A DNA stretch of 64,000 nucleotides, from positions 1,302,001 through 1,366,000 of the forward strand of contig NZ_JQMS01000001.1 in assembly GCF_000744835.1 (NCBI RefSeq), given 5' to 3'. The position numbers and the translations under genes are program-made. The notes beneath the pieces are model-generated. The model had not been told where the DNA came from and did no database searches. It worked only from the letters and a program-made list of their open reading frames with translations. Shown here in pieces: positions 1 through 8,665 of the stretch. How positions within the stretch are numbered: position 1 is the stretch's first letter; the number at the start of each line of letters is the position of its first letter. The DNA is from Flavobacterium sp. 83 (lineage in GTDB: Bacteria; Bacteroidota; Bacteroidia; Flavobacteriales; Flavobacteriaceae).

Positions 1-1
1 G

Positions 2-556
2 TCGGTCTTTAGTTCCGATACTTTTAACTCGATTTCTCATTTTATGGGGAATAATCCATTAGTTCAATTCGTAATTCAGCCTGTGTTGATTGTAGGGGTT
101 GTTTTTCACTTTATTATGGGTTTTGTTTTGGATTTCAAAAATAGAAGTGCAAGACCTATTTCTTACGCAAAGAATAATGGAGCGGCAAATTCTTCTTGGG
201 CTTCAAGAAATATGATTGTGAGCGGGTCAGTTATTTTGGCCTTTATTGCGTTGCATTTTTACGATTTCTGGTTTCCTGAAATGGTTTATAAATATGTAAA
301 TGTTAATCCATTAGATGCAACAAGATATTATCCTGAATTAGTAGAAAAATTTGAAAATCCAGTTCGCACCGCATTATATTGCTTGTCATTTGTATTGTTA
401 TCATTGCACTTAAACCATGGATTTAGTTCTTCTTTTCAATCGGTAGGATTTAATAACAAATATTCTAAAGGATTGAAAAATTTCGGATTAGGATTTGCTT
501 ATGTAGTTCCTTTCGGATTTATTTTTATTGCACTTTTTCATCATTTCAATCATTAA
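2..556 (+). CDS. sdhC: Succinate dehydrogenase cytochrome b subunit (C-terminal part)
   Basis: This is the membrane anchor of respiratory complex II, carrying haem b and the quinone site. The reading frame is open from base 2, so the gene starts before the window; the ATG at 44 is an internal methionine of the conserved SISHFMGNNPLVQF segment. At least three hydrophobic segments are visible (QFVIQPVLIVGVVFHFIMGF, the stretch around ALHFYDFW, and the final FGLGFAYVVPFGFIFIALF). Histidines in the helices (VFHF, ALHFYDF, SLHLNHG) are candidate haem ligands. It lies 12 bp before sdhA, which supports a sdhCAB operon. Bacteroidota use one fused cytochrome b subunit rather than separate SdhC and SdhD. 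Confidence 0.93.
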   Translation, partial: SVFSSDTFNSISHFMGNNPLVQFVIQPVLIVGVVFHFIMGFVLDFKNRSARPISYAKNNGAANSSWASRNMIVSGSVILAFIALHFYDFWFPEMVYKYVNVNPLDATRYYPELVEKFENPVRTALYCLSFVLLSLHLNHGFSSSFQSVGFNNKYSKGLKNFGLGFAYVVPFGFIFIALFHHFNH

Positions 557-568
557 TATTCAATTATA

Positions 569-2569
569 ATGGCATTAGATTCAAAAATTCCTAGCGGTCC
601 AATTTCGGACAAATGGACAAATTATAAAGATCATATTAATTTAGTAAACCCTGCTAACAAACGTAATTTAGATATAATTATAGTTGGTACAGGTTTAGCT
701 GGAGGTTCTGCTGCTGCAACTTTAGCAGAATTAGGATATAACGTAAAAGCTTTTTGCTTTCAAGATTCACCACGTCGTGCGCACTCAATTGCTGCACAAG
801 GGGGGATTAATGCTGCAAAAAATTATAAAGGAGATGGTGACTCTGTTCACAGATTGTTTTACGATACTGTAAAGGGTGGAGATTATCGTGCTCGTGAGGC
901 TAACGTACACCGTCTAGCTGAAGTTTCAGGAAATATTATTGACCAGTGTGTGGCACAAGGTGTTCCATTGGCCCGTGAGTATGGCGGATTGTTAGATAAC
1001 CGTTCTTTTGGAGGAACTTTGGTTTCTCGTACTTTTTATGCGCAAGGGCAAACAGGTCAGCAATTGCTTTTGGGTGCTTATTCAGCTATGAATCGTCAAA
1101 TAGGTCGTGGTAAAGTAAAAATGCACAACCGTCACGAAATGCTGGATTTAGTAATTGTAAATGGAAAAGCAAGAGGAATCATCGCTCGTAACTTAGTTAC
1201 TGGTGAAATAGAAAGACACTCAGCTCACGCTGTTGTTATTGCTTCTGGAGGATATGGAAACGTTTTCTTCTTATCGACTAATGCAATGGGATCTAATGCT
1301 ACTGCAGCATGGAAAATCCATAAAAAAGGAGCTTTCTTCGCAAATCCTTGTTACACACAAATTCACCCAACTTGTATTCCAGTTTCTGGAGATCACCAAT
1401 CGAAACTGACATTAATGTCGGAATCATTGCGTAATGATGGTCGAATCTGGGTTCCTGCAAAACTAGAAGATGCGCAAGCTATTCGTGAAGGAAAGAAAAA
1501 AGCAACCGACTTATCAGAAGTTGAAAGAGATTATTTCTTAGAAAGAAGGTATCCTGCTTTTGGTAACTTAGTGCCTCGTGATGTAGCTTCACGTGCTGCC
1601 AAAGAAAGATGTGATGCTGGTTTTGGAGTAAACAAAACAGGAGAAGCAGTTTATTTGGATTTTGCCGCAGCTATTCAACGTTACGGAAATGAGCAAGCAT
1701 ATGTAAAAGGTTTGGATACTAAGGATACTAAATTAGTAACTAAATTAGGTACTGAAATTGTTAAAAGCAAATACGGGAACTTGTTCCAGATGTATTATAA
1801 AATTGTAGATGAGGATCCTTATACTTCTCCAATGATGATTTACCCTGCGGTACATTATACAATGGGTGGTACTTGGGTTGATTATAATTTACAAACTACT
1901 ATTCCAGGTTGTTTCTCTATCGGGGAATCAAACTTCTCAGATCATGGAGCGAACCGTTTGGGAGCTTCGGCTTTGATGCAAGGTTTAGCTGATGGTTATT
2001 TTGTATTGCCTTATACAATAGGTGATTATTTAGCTCCAGATATCAAAATGGGAACAATTTCTACAGATTTACCTGAGTTTATAGCTGCTGAGAAAGCGGT
2101 TAAAGATCAGATTGATAAATTCATAAACAATAAAGGAACACATTCTGTTGACTATTTCCATAAGAAATTAGGGAAAATTATGTGGGATAAAGTTGGAATG
2201 GCTCGTAACGAAAAAGGACTTAATGAAGCAATTGTAGAAATCGCTGCTTTACGTGAAGAGTTCTACAAAGAAGTAAAAGTTCCTGGTGATGCCAATGGCT
2301 TGAATCAAGAATTAGAAAAAGCAACTCGTGTTGCCGATTTCCTTGAATTGGGAGAATTATTCGCTAAAGATGCCTTACATCGTAATGAATCTTGTGGAGG
2401 ACATTTCCGTGAAGAATATCAAACAGAAGAAGGTGAAGCGCAACGTGACGATGAGAATTTCGCATACGTAGCGGCATGGGAATATACCGGAAAACCAAGT
2501 GAAGCTGTATTGCACAAAGAGCCGTTGGTATTTGATAACGTGAAATTAGTTCAAAGAAGTTATAAATAG
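569..2569 (+). CDS. sdhA: Succinate dehydrogenase flavoprotein subunit
   Basis: The catalytic subunit oxidises succinate to fumarate with covalently bound FAD, linking the TCA cycle to menaquinone. The N-terminal dinucleotide-binding motif [19 protein letters not shown] is clear. It is followed by the [15 protein letters not shown] region, whose histidine is the usual FAD attachment site, and by the substrate-site motif HPTCIP. The C-terminal region includes the conserved [19 protein letters not shown] segment. At 666 aa it matches the long SdhA type of the Bacteroidota and epsilonproteobacterial fumarate reductase/succinate dehydrogenase group. It lies between sdhC (12 bp) and sdhB (49 bp). 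Confidence 0.97.
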   Translation: MALDSKIPSGPISDKWTNYKDHINLVNPANKRNLDIIIVGTGLAGGSAAATLAELGYNVKAFCFQDSPRRAHSIAAQGGINAAKNYKGDGDSVHRLFYDTVKGGDYRAREANVHRLAEVSGNIIDQCVAQGVPLAREYGGLLDNRSFGGTLVSRTFYAQGQTGQQLLLGAYSAMNRQIGRGKVKMHNRHEMLDLVIVNGKARGIIARNLVTGEIERHSAHAVVIASGGYGNVFFLSTNAMGSNATAAWKIHKKGAFFANPCYTQIHPTCIPVSGDHQSKLTLMSESLRNDGRIWVPAKLEDAQAIREGKKKATDLSEVERDYFLERRYPAFGNLVPRDVASRAAKERCDAGFGVNKTGEAVYLDFAAAIQRYGNEQAYVKGLDTKDTKLVTKLGTEIVKSKYGNLFQMYYKIVDEDPYTSPMMIYPAVHYTMGGTWVDYNLQTTIPGCFSIGESNFSDHGANRLGASALMQGLADGYFVLPYTIGDYLAPDIKMGTISTDLPEFIAAEKAVKDQIDKFINNKGTHSVDYFHKKLGKIMWDKVGMARNEKGLNEAIVEIAALREEFYKEVKVPGDANGLNQELEKATRVADFLELGELFAKDALHRNESCGGHFREEYQTEEGEAQRDDENFAYVAAWEYTGKPSEAVLHKEPLVFDNVKLVQRSYK

Positions 2570-2618
2570 TATTTCGAAATCTTGAAGATTACTCTTAATA
2601 CTTAATACTTAAAAAAAG

Positions 2619-3365
2619 ATGAAACTTACATTAAAAATATGGCGTCAGAAAAATGCCGCTACAGAAGGGAAAATAGTTGAATATCCTATAGATCATATTG
2701 AACCAGATATGTCATTTCTTGAAATGCTTGACATTTTGAATGATGAATTAATCATGAAAGGGGATGAACCAATAGCTTTTGACCACGACTGTCGTGAAGG
2801 AATTTGCGGAATGTGTTCTTTGTATATCAATGGGGAGGCTCACGGGCCAGACAGAGGTGTTACAACATGTCAATTGCACATGAGAATGTTTAAAGATGGT
2901 GATACTATTTTTATTGAACCATTTAGAGCTAAAGCATTTCCTGTAATTAAAGATTTAGTTGTTGACAGAAGTTCTTTTGACAGGATTCAACATGCTGGAG
3001 GGTTTATATCTGTAAATACTTCTGGAAATACAATTGATGCAAATACAATTCCAATTAACAAGAAAGATGCTGATACTGCATTTGATGCTGCTGCTTGTAT
3101 CGGTTGTGGAGCTTGTGTTGCTACTTGTAAAAACTCATCAGCAATGTTATTTGTTGCTGCAAAAGTGTCTCAATATGCGTTGTTACCACAAGGACGAATT
3201 GAAGCTACTGACAGAGTTTTAAATATGGTTAGTCAAATGGATGCTGAAGGTTTTGGTAACTGTACCAATACTGGAGCTTGTGAAGTAGAATGTCCAAAAG
3301 GAATCTCTCTTGAAAATATTGCTCGTATGAATAGAGAATATATGTCTGCAAGTCTGAAAGGATAA
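2619..3365 (+). CDS. sdhB: Succinate dehydrogenase iron-sulfur subunit
   Basis: The electron-transfer subunit of complex II. The plant-type 2Fe-2S domain shows [19 protein letters not shown] with the later cysteine in TTCQLHMR. The C-terminal ferredoxin domain has [15 protein letters not shown] and [16 protein letters not shown], giving ligands for the 4Fe-4S and 3Fe-4S centres. Length 248 aa is normal. It is the last gene of sdhCAB and is followed within 25 bp by a hairpin terminator. Confidence 0.97.
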   Translation: MKLTLKIWRQKNAATEGKIVEYPIDHIEPDMSFLEMLDILNDELIMKGDEPIAFDHDCREGICGMCSLYINGEAHGPDRGVTTCQLHMRMFKDGDTIFIEPFRAKAFPVIKDLVVDRSSFDRIQHAGGFISVNTSGNTIDANTIPINKKDADTAFDAAACIGCGACVATCKNSSAMLFVAAKVSQYALLPQGRIEATDRVLNMVSQMDAEGFGNCTNTGACEVECPKGISLENIARMNREYMSASLKG

Positions 3366-3386
3366 AATAGTAGGCTCAAAATAAGG

Positions 3387-3417
3387 AACGCATTCATTAA
3401 TTTGGATGCGTTTTTTA
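3387..3417 (+). terminator. Rho-independent terminator after sdhB
   Basis: Stem AACGCAT (3387-3393) pairs with ATGCGTT (3406-3412) and is followed by a T run. An ATG at 3406 lies inside this hairpin, so the longest possible start of the next gene is not the real one. Confidence 0.8.
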
Positions 3418-3450
3418 TTGGAATTTATTTTGTACTTTAGAAAAAAAAAC

Positions 3451-3939
3451 ATGGAATTACGCTCAATAGGATTACACAATTTCATTGGTAAAAATATGGT
3501 GTTGTCTTTTCTTTTCTTGCTCACTGGTTTGTTTTTATCAGCACAGGAAAAGGGAATTTCTTTAAAAAAAGAAAATAGTAAAAAAACAATTTTCTTAAAG
3601 GAAAACAAAAGGATAAAAATTATAACTAAAGCAGATAAAAAGATAATTGGAAATTATACTATTTTGGACGATAAAACGATTATGATAGCGGATCAGGTCA
3701 TTGCAATTGATTCAATAGAATCAATCAGTAGTCATTCAAGATTTTCATCTGTTGCCTCGCCTTTGTTTGTGGTAACTGGGACTGTATTTATGGCGCTTGG
3801 AACATTCGGCTTAATTGTGGGGGGGGGGTATGGTATTATCTTATCTCCATTAATTCCTGTTGGCTTGCCTATGGTTTTGGTTCCCATACGTACTAATAAA
3901 CATAAAAGTGAAAACTGGAAGTATCAAATTGTAAATTGA
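3451..3939 (+). CDS. Exported/membrane protein of unknown function with a G10 tract
   Basis: I do not recognise the family. The start at 3451 is chosen because the upstream in-frame ATG lies in the sdhB terminator; a start at 3496 is also possible. The N-terminus has a hydrophobic stretch ending LFLLTGLFLSAQ, which looks like a signal peptide with cleavage after the alanine. A lysine-rich middle follows (residues about 35-85), then one long hydrophobic region (VASPLFVVTGTVFMALGTF and on) that probably spans the membrane twice. It ends in KSENWKYQIVN. A run of ten G residues at 3819-3828 encodes GGG in the second hydrophobic segment, so slippage there would change the C-terminus. Confidence 0.7.
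   Translation: MELRSIGLHNFIGKNMVLSFLFLLTGLFLSAQEKGISLKKENSKKTIFLKENKRIKIITKADKKIIGNYTILDDKTIMIADQVIAIDSIESISSHSRFSSVASPLFVVTGTVFMALGTFGLIVGGGYGIILSPLIPVGLPMVLVPIRTNKHKSENWKYQIVN
3819..3828 (+). repeat. Poly-G tract (G10) in a coding region
   Basis: Ten consecutive G residues inside the exported protein gene at 3451-3939. Such runs are very unlikely by chance in this AT-rich sequence and are prone to slipped-strand mispairing. In the present state the frame is open to the natural-looking C-terminus. Confidence 0.9.
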
Positions 3940-4003
3940 TGTTTGAAATTCGGTATTAAATTCTAATATAGTATTTGTATATAAAGTAAATGAAACTTAT
4001 CTA

Positions 4004-4768
4004 ATGGAAGTAGCAATTATTCAATCGTCACTTTACTGGGAAAACCCAAGGCAAAATCGAAACTATTTCGAAGAAAAAATCAATACAATTAACAGTGATT
4101 TGATTGTACTTCCGGAAATGTTTACATCGGGTTTTACGATGAATCCGGTAAATGTTGCAGAGACAATGCAAGGAGAAACGATGATGTGGCTAAAGTCTTT
4201 GGCGAAAGCAAAAAAAACGGCTATTACAGGAAGTTTAGTTATAAAAGAAAATAATAATTTTTATAACAGAATGGTATTCGTTTTTCCATCAGGGGAAATT
4301 CAATTCTATGATAAAAAACACTTATTTACGTTGGCTGGAGAAGATAAAGTGTATACCAGTGGATCTCAAAAAAATATTGTAGCGTATTTGGATTGGAAAA
4401 TTTGCCTGCAAGTATGTTATGATTTAAGATTTCCGGTGTTCTCCAGGAATTCTGAGGATTATGATTTGTTGATTTATGTAGCAAGTTGGCCAAAAATAAG
4501 AACAAATGCTTGGGATGCATTGCTTAAAGCCCGTGCAATAGAAAATATGTGCTATGCGATTGGGGTTAATAGGATAGGGGAAGACAATAATGGCTATCAA
4601 TATATTGGCCACTCGCAAGTGATAGATTTTCTCGGGAATTACATTGTTGAACCAGTAGAGTCTGAAAGTATTCTCTTTGCGGAATTAAATAAAGAAAAGA
4701 TGCTGCAAACCAGACAAAAGTTAGGTTTTTTGAATGATAGAGATGCTTTTGAAATAAAAAAATTATAG
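4004..4768 (+). CDS. Nitrilase-superfamily amidase (omega-amidase YafV type)
   Basis: A carbon-nitrogen hydrolase that probably removes the amide of alpha-ketoglutaramate or similar omega-amides, as YafV/Nit2 proteins do. The catalytic triad is visible: Glu38 in VLPEMF, Lys104 in YDKKHLF and Cys138 in QVCYDLRFP. At 254 aa it has the single-domain length of the omega-amidase branch. Its 3' end overlaps the convergent lipoprotein gene by 6 bp. The exact substrate is inferred from the family. Confidence 0.9.
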   Translation: MEVAIIQSSLYWENPRQNRNYFEEKINTINSDLIVLPEMFTSGFTMNPVNVAETMQGETMMWLKSLAKAKKTAITGSLVIKENNNFYNRMVFVFPSGEIQFYDKKHLFTLAGEDKVYTSGSQKNIVAYLDWKICLQVCYDLRFPVFSRNSEDYDLLIYVASWPKIRTNAWDALLKARAIENMCYAIGVNRIGEDNNGYQYIGHSQVIDFLGNYIVEPVESESILFAELNKEKMLQTRQKLGFLNDRDAFEIKKL

Positions 4769-6439
4769 TTTTTTATTCTTTTTATCTGTTTTCTTTTTAT
4801 CCGCTTTCTTTTTAGGTTCAGCAGTATAGGGAAGGCTTAAATCGAAAACTTGGTTAACGTCCCAATTAGCTCGAACGTCTATTTCTTTCGAAAAATAAAT
4901 CACTTCTTCTGCCTGGCGTTTTTCTAAATAATTTCCTGAATCCCATTCTTTATTTTTGTTTTCATCGTAAACGGCTCTTAGGGTATAAAGTGCAGGTTCA
5001 ATTAGATTAAAGTCGATTATTGTGTTTTTTTCAGAATATCCGGTAGCTAAAACTTCTCCTTTTGTATTAGTCAGTTCTACTATGACTGGAAATTGTTTCA
5101 CATTTTGTAAAGACACACTAAGATTTCCATAGTCAGCGGTGTTTTTTGTAGTTAACTTATATGTTAGTGAATCATTTGATTTTTCAAAAAAATCAGTCAA
5201 TGCACCTGGTAGGATGGAAACGGTATAGTTTTCAAGAGGTTCTTTCTTAAAATCGAAATACAATTTCTGGTTGAATTCATCATATTCAGTTGTAAAAGGA
5301 ACAGAAGCCTTTGCTTTGTTAACTAGCTTTATTTTTGAATTATCAAAAGCTGCTAATGGTGTGGCGGTTTCTAAAGTAAATCGATCTCTGAAATGTAATA
5401 CTCCGGTTTGTAAAGGTGCAATGTTTAAAGTGTCTTTTTTCTGGTCTTTTATTTTAAAAGAAAAAGTCATGTTATAGTTCTCTTTGGCTACTGCTAAAGT
5501 TAACGAATCTGCTTTTACAGGTTTGTACCATATTTGTAGGGAATCTTTTTTTGGTAATTGGGTGACAATTGTATTTAGGATTTCATTCTTATTTTTCAAG
5601 ATTATTTTAGGTGTTGAATTGGCTTGATTAATCTTTCCTTCGTATCCCATTACTAATCGATTTCCTGATGCTTGGATTGGTTTGAAAGCCTTGAATGTAG
5701 GTACTTCTCTAAATAATGCTAAGTTGTAAATAGTATCGTTTGGGATAGAAATGAATTGTTTGTGAAATCCAATTTTGTCTTTTTTTGAATTGAATTTGTT
5801 ATTATTGTTGTAGTCTTTCATTGCTACAAGAAGGTATTTTCCTGCTTTAAGATTTTCTAAACGGAATGTTTTTAGACTATCTAAAGTGTTTGTTATATAT
5901 CGTGGATTTTCTTTATAAACTATTGAATCCTTAAAAGTATCATTTGCTTCATATAACATAACAGAAATGAATGATTCTGCATCTTTTTCATAAGCATCTT
6001 TTACAGTTCCTCCAATAGACAAAGAGTCAATATAGTTTCCGGTTGAAAACACATATTTGAACTGGTTGAATGGATTTCCTTCGTTGTTATCTGCTATACT
6101 CTGGCCAAAGTTGAAGCTATAAGTTGTGTTGGGCTGCAGTGTGTCTTTAATTTTTATAGTGATAAATTTACTGGCAGTTGTTGGTAGAATCAAAGGTTCA
6201 TTTTTCATTGGAGGTGAAATAATCAACTGCTTGTTTAAATTCTTTAATTTGATATTTTCGTCAAAGACTAATTTAATCTCATTTCCTTTGAAGTTAGTAT
6301 TGAAATTTTTTGGGAAACTTATTTTTAAAACGGGTGCAATGGTATCTTTCAAGCCTCCGGTAATGCTGCCTCTTTTTGCACAACCAACCATAATTAAAAT
6401 TAAAAATAAGGAAATATATTTTAAATTGTTTTTCAACAT
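4763..6439 (-). CDS. Lipoprotein with bacterial Ig-like domain
   Basis: The N-terminus is a lipoprotein signal peptide, with hydrophobic ISLFLILIMVGC and the acylated cysteine at about residue 20. Residues about 35-130 (TIAPVLKISFPKNF, GNEIKLVFDENIKL, PNTTYSFNFG) match the Big_5/SbsA Ig-like domain found in many Flavobacteriia lipoproteins. The middle (about 135-240) resembles a beta-sandwich domain with DSLSIGGTVKDAYE. The C-terminus is a lysine-rich tail (KKKADKKKTDKKNKK). It probably sits in the outer membrane or periplasm; the function is unknown. It overlaps the convergent amidase gene by 6 bp. Confidence 0.8.
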   Translation of the reverse strand: MLKNNLKYISLFLILIMVGCAKRGSITGGLKDTIAPVLKISFPKNFNTNFKGNEIKLVFDENIKLKNLNKQLIISPPMKNEPLILPTTASKFITIKIKDTLQPNTTYSFNFGQSIADNNEGNPFNQFKYVFSTGNYIDSLSIGGTVKDAYEKDAESFISVMLYEANDTFKDSIVYKENPRYITNTLDSLKTFRLENLKAGKYLLVAMKDYNNNNKFNSKKDKIGFHKQFISIPNDTIYNLALFREVPTFKAFKPIQASGNRLVMGYEGKINQANSTPKIILKNKNEILNTIVTQLPKKDSLQIWYKPVKADSLTLAVAKENYNMTFSFKIKDQKKDTLNIAPLQTGVLHFRDRFTLETATPLAAFDNSKIKLVNKAKASVPFTTEYDEFNQKLYFDFKKEPLENYTVSILPGALTDFFEKSNDSLTYKLTTKNTADYGNLSVSLQNVKQFPVIVELTNTKGEVLATGYSEKNTIIDFNLIEPALYTLRAVYDENKNKEWDSGNYLEKRQAEEVIYFSKEIDVRANWDVNQVFDLSLPYTAEPKKKADKKKTDKKNKKL

Positions 6440-6510
6440 ATCAAGTCTAAATTAGAATTTACAAAATAACAATTATAATTAATGTAATTGAAACTTTTTA
6501 TCGAATTATT

Positions 6511-6573
6511 ATGAGGTATTTAACTTGGCTTGCTTTTGTAATTCTTCCTGCTTTTGTGATTTTTAATATGTAA
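6511..6573 (+). CDS. Possible 20-aa hydrophobic peptide
   Basis: A short frame reading MRYLTWLAFVILPAFVIFNM lies in the 220-bp gap between the lipoprotein and mce genes. It is one continuous hydrophobic helix. There is no homology evidence and no clear promoter, so it may be chance. Confidence 0.2.
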   Translation: MRYLTWLAFVILPAFVIFNM

Positions 6574-6662
6574 TTTTACAAGGTAGTAAGGTTTGTGAAT
6601 TACAATAAATACAGTTATTATATCTTTAAATTTAATAATTAATTTTCAAAATAATATTTATA

Positions 6663-7067
6663 ATGATGAAAAAAATAGAGCATATTGGTATTGCGGTCAC
6701 TGATTTAGAAACATCGAATTTAATTTTTGAAAAGCTATTAGGCTCTGCTCCGTATAAATTTGAAGAAGTAGAAAGTGAAGGGGTAACGACCTCTTTCTTT
6801 AATGTTGGTTCTAATAAAATTGAACTTTTAGCCGCAACCAATCCAGATAGTCCTATTGCGAAATTTATTGCCAAGAAAGGAGAGGGGATACATCACATTG
6901 CTTTTGATGTAGAAGATATCATTTCAGAGATGTCGCGTTTGAAAGGAGAAGGATTTGTTGTTTTGAATGAAATCCCAAAAAAGGGAGCAGACAACAAGTT
7001 GGTTGTCTTTTTGCATCCTAAAAGTACTAATGGGGTCTTAATTGAATTGTGTCAGGAAATAAGGTAA
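6663..7067 (+). CDS. mce: Methylmalonyl-CoA epimerase
   Basis: Interconverts (2R)- and (2S)-methylmalonyl-CoA in the propionate/succinate route. It is a VOC-fold protein of 134 aa. Metal-binding residues typical of the family are visible: His in KIEHIGIAVTDLE, His in GEGIHHIAFDVEDI and the final Glu in GVLIELCQ. The ATG at 6663 is followed directly by another at 6666, so the start could be one codon later. Confidence 0.93.
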   Translation: MMKKIEHIGIAVTDLETSNLIFEKLLGSAPYKFEEVESEGVTTSFFNVGSNKIELLAATNPDSPIAKFIAKKGEGIHHIAFDVEDIISEMSRLKGEGFVVLNEIPKKGADNKLVVFLHPKSTNGVLIELCQEIR

Positions 7068-7160
7068 TTTATGTTAAGTTCTTTAGAATTCTAATATTCA
7101 GCTAGTTTCTGTTTTAAAGCGATTAATAATGAAACTATCTGAAAATCTAAGTCAAAAATA

Positions 7161-7192
7161 TTTGGAGCGAATGAAAAATAGTGGTAATATTG
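7161..7192 (+). promoter_or_regulatory. Promoter of the CAU tRNA
   Basis: TTTG at 7161-7164, a 20-bp spacer, then TAATATTG at 7185-7192 fits the Bacteroidota -33/-7 promoter (TTTG and TAnnTTTG) with one mismatch. The tRNA starts 13 bp downstream. Confidence 0.6.
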
Positions 7193-7205
7193 CAAACTCT
7201 TAACC

Positions 7206-7279
7206 GGTCCTATAGCTCAGTTGGTTAGAGCACCTGACTCATAATCAGGTGGTCCCTGGTTCGAGCCCAGGTGGGACCA
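7206..7279 (+). tRNA. tRNA with anticodon CAU (elongator Met or Ile2)
   Basis: The cloverleaf is complete: acceptor GGTCCTA pairs with TGGGACC, D arm AGCTCAGTTGGTTAGAGC, anticodon stem CCTGA/TCAGG around loop CTCATAA, and T arm CCTGGTTCGAGCCCAGG. The anticodon is CAU. Sequence alone does not tell elongator Met from lysidine-modified Ile2. CCA is not encoded. The 3' half, from 7235, is the attachment site of island 1. Confidence 0.93.
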
Positions 7280-7280
7280 C
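7235..7280 (+). repeat. attL core of island 1
   Basis: A 46-bp exact direct repeat with 37759-37804, running from TGACTCATAATCAGG in the anticodon arm to GGGACCAC at the tRNA end. Confidence 0.93.
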
Positions 7281-7290
7281 TAGTAGAATC

Positions 7291-7320
7291 AAGCCTTTAC
7301 AGAGATGTAAAGGCTTTTTT
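7291..7320 (+). terminator. Terminator of the CAU tRNA (island copy)
   Basis: A perfect 11-bp stem AAGCCTTTACA / TGTAAAGGCTT around a GAGA tetraloop, then a T run. It belongs to the island, which brought its own terminator for the rebuilt tRNA. Confidence 0.9.
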
Positions 7321-7327
7321 GTTTTAT

Positions 7328-7349
7328 AGGTTAAACATAGGTCAAACAT
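7328..7349 (+). repeat. Left arm-type tandem repeat of island 1
   Basis: AGGTTAAACAT followed directly by AGGTCAAACAT, period 11 bp. The same pair occurs in the same orientation at 37626-37647. The position close to attL suggests arm sites for the integrase or excisionase. Confidence 0.65.
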
Positions 7350-7373
7350 TTAATTTTTATTTAATTTTGACTT

Positions 7374-8246
7374 ATGGCTCAACAAATAAATTCTACATTA
7401 GACAATCCACTTCTCTTTTTGGAAAAATTTATAAAATCTGACTTGTTTACAGATTTTATAAATTCACATTATATAAATCCATCTGTAGAGATTAATAAGG
7501 ATGACCTTTCAATTCAATACATCAAAGACTATTATGAAAACGAACCATTTTTACCTGTAAAAGTTTATTTTAAAGATTATTTAGAAAGCAGGCTGAATAC
7601 TACAGTAACTAACAGTATTTATCTAATTGAAGAAAAGACTGAACAAATAGTAAACAATGGAAATTCAACAAAAAATTACCTTGACAAACAAAAACAGATT
7701 CTTGCTGATATAACGTTATATTCTGAAATTAATCAAGAGCATCACAACTTAATACATCCTTACTTAAAAAAAATTTCAAAAACATTAAGTAGAAAACAGC
7801 TGGGACATTTTAATGACACTAATGTTTATTCAAAAAAAACAAACGTAGAGCCATACTTCATACCATTGATAAGTAAAAAAAAAATTCGATTACTTTATCA
7901 TATTGCAAAAGATTTGGGGCTTATTGATTTCGCTCAAGTAACACAACAAAGTTTTGAGAATGTTTTTACAGGATCAAATCCGTTGTTAAGTAATGATAAG
8001 ATTTTATTCCAATGTTCAACGAGAGAAGCTGTCTACTTTTTGGAACAAATTAAAAAATACTTTAAAAATTTGAATCCAACATCAATTGGAAATAGCGAAG
8101 CTTTCATGACAAAATCAACTAAAAATAAACCTTCAGTCCCAATTTCTACAGTTAACTATATTAAGGTTAATTGCCAATTGAATAAAATTCAAAACGAAAA
8201 ATTAAACAATATCAAGTCGAGAATACTGAGTTTGACTAGAATTTAA
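7374..8246 (+). CDS. Unknown 290-aa protein at the island 1 left end
   Basis: No family recognised. The protein is soluble, asparagine- and lysine-rich and probably alpha-helical, with no signal peptide or membrane segment. The middle has LIHPYLKKISKTLSRKQLG and KKIRLLYHIAKDLGLIDF. The C-terminus KNLNPTSIGNSEAFMTKSTK is polar. It is the first gene inside attL, followed by three 12-bp-spaced repeats and a terminator. Its place next to the attachment site is typical of accessory integration or regulatory genes in Bacteroidota islands, but nothing in the sequence fixes a role. Confidence 0.7.
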   Translation: MAQQINSTLDNPLLFLEKFIKSDLFTDFINSHYINPSVEINKDDLSIQYIKDYYENEPFLPVKVYFKDYLESRLNTTVTNSIYLIEEKTEQIVNNGNSTKNYLDKQKQILADITLYSEINQEHHNLIHPYLKKISKTLSRKQLGHFNDTNVYSKKTNVEPYFIPLISKKKIRLLYHIAKDLGLIDFAQVTQQSFENVFTGSNPLLSNDKILFQCSTREAVYFLEQIKKYFKNLNPTSIGNSEAFMTKSTKNKPSVPISTVNYIKVNCQLNKIQNEKLNNIKSRILSLTRI

Positions 8247-8278
8247 CCTTACACTTTTCCTTACACTACTCCTTACAC
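8247..8278 (+). repeat. Three CCTTACAC repeats, period 12 bp
   Basis: CCTTACAC occurs at 8247, 8259 and 8271, exactly 12 bp apart, with a degenerate fourth unit ATTACACT at 8283. It lies after the stop of the 290-aa gene and before the excisionase-like gene. Confidence 0.75.
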
Positions 8279-8310
8279 CCTCATTACACTTTTGAAATGA
8301 GGGTTTTTTT
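8278..8310 (+). terminator. Rho-independent terminator
   Basis: CCCTCATT (8278-8285) pairs with AATGAGGG (8296-8303), followed by seven T residues. Confidence 0.85.
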
Positions 8311-8365
8311 ATGGCATTTCTTTGCATGATGAACAGGATGTGCACATCCATAATTTTAAAAAAAT

Positions 8366-8665
8366 ATGGAATTATTCCAAAAACAATTAGACAGAATTGA
8401 AGTCTTAATAGAGAAACAAAACATTCTAAAAAAAGAGATTTTATCTCTTGAAGAAGCAGCAAAGTATCTGCAATTATCAAAATCGTGTCTTTACAAAATT
8501 ACAAGTAGTAAGGAAATCCCGCATTACGTACCTGGAGGTAAAAAAATCTACATCCTTAAAGGGGATCTTGACAATTGGGTTTTAAGTGGTAAGGTTAATT
8601 CTGTAAATGAAATTAACCTAGAAACAGAACGTTACTTGGGTAAAACTTCTAAAAACCAATCATGA
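8366..8665 (+). CDS. Excisionase-like helix-turn-helix protein
   Basis: A 99-aa DNA-binding protein of the HTH_17/excisionase group. The core is ILSLEEAAKYLQLSKSCLYK (HTH, residues about 27-46) followed by a wing, IPHYVPGGKKIYILKGDLDNWV. A short coiled N-terminus with QKQLDRIEVLIEKQN precedes it. Such proteins usually act as recombination directionality factors or regulators next to the integrase, which is two genes downstream. Its stop overlaps the next start (ATGA). Confidence 0.8.
   Translation: MELFQKQLDRIEVLIEKQNILKKEILSLEEAAKYLQLSKSCLYKITSSKEIPHYVPGGKKIYILKGDLDNWVLSGKVNSVNEINLETERYLGKTSKNQS

Noticed and set aside
3034..3222. 62-aa frame inside sdhB, and similar frames inside other genes
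   Set aside because: They lie wholly within well-supported genes in another frame and have no family features.
3406..3450. Upstream in-frame extension of the 3451 gene
   Set aside because: Its ATG lies in the sdhB terminator hairpin and it adds a charged stretch before the signal peptide.
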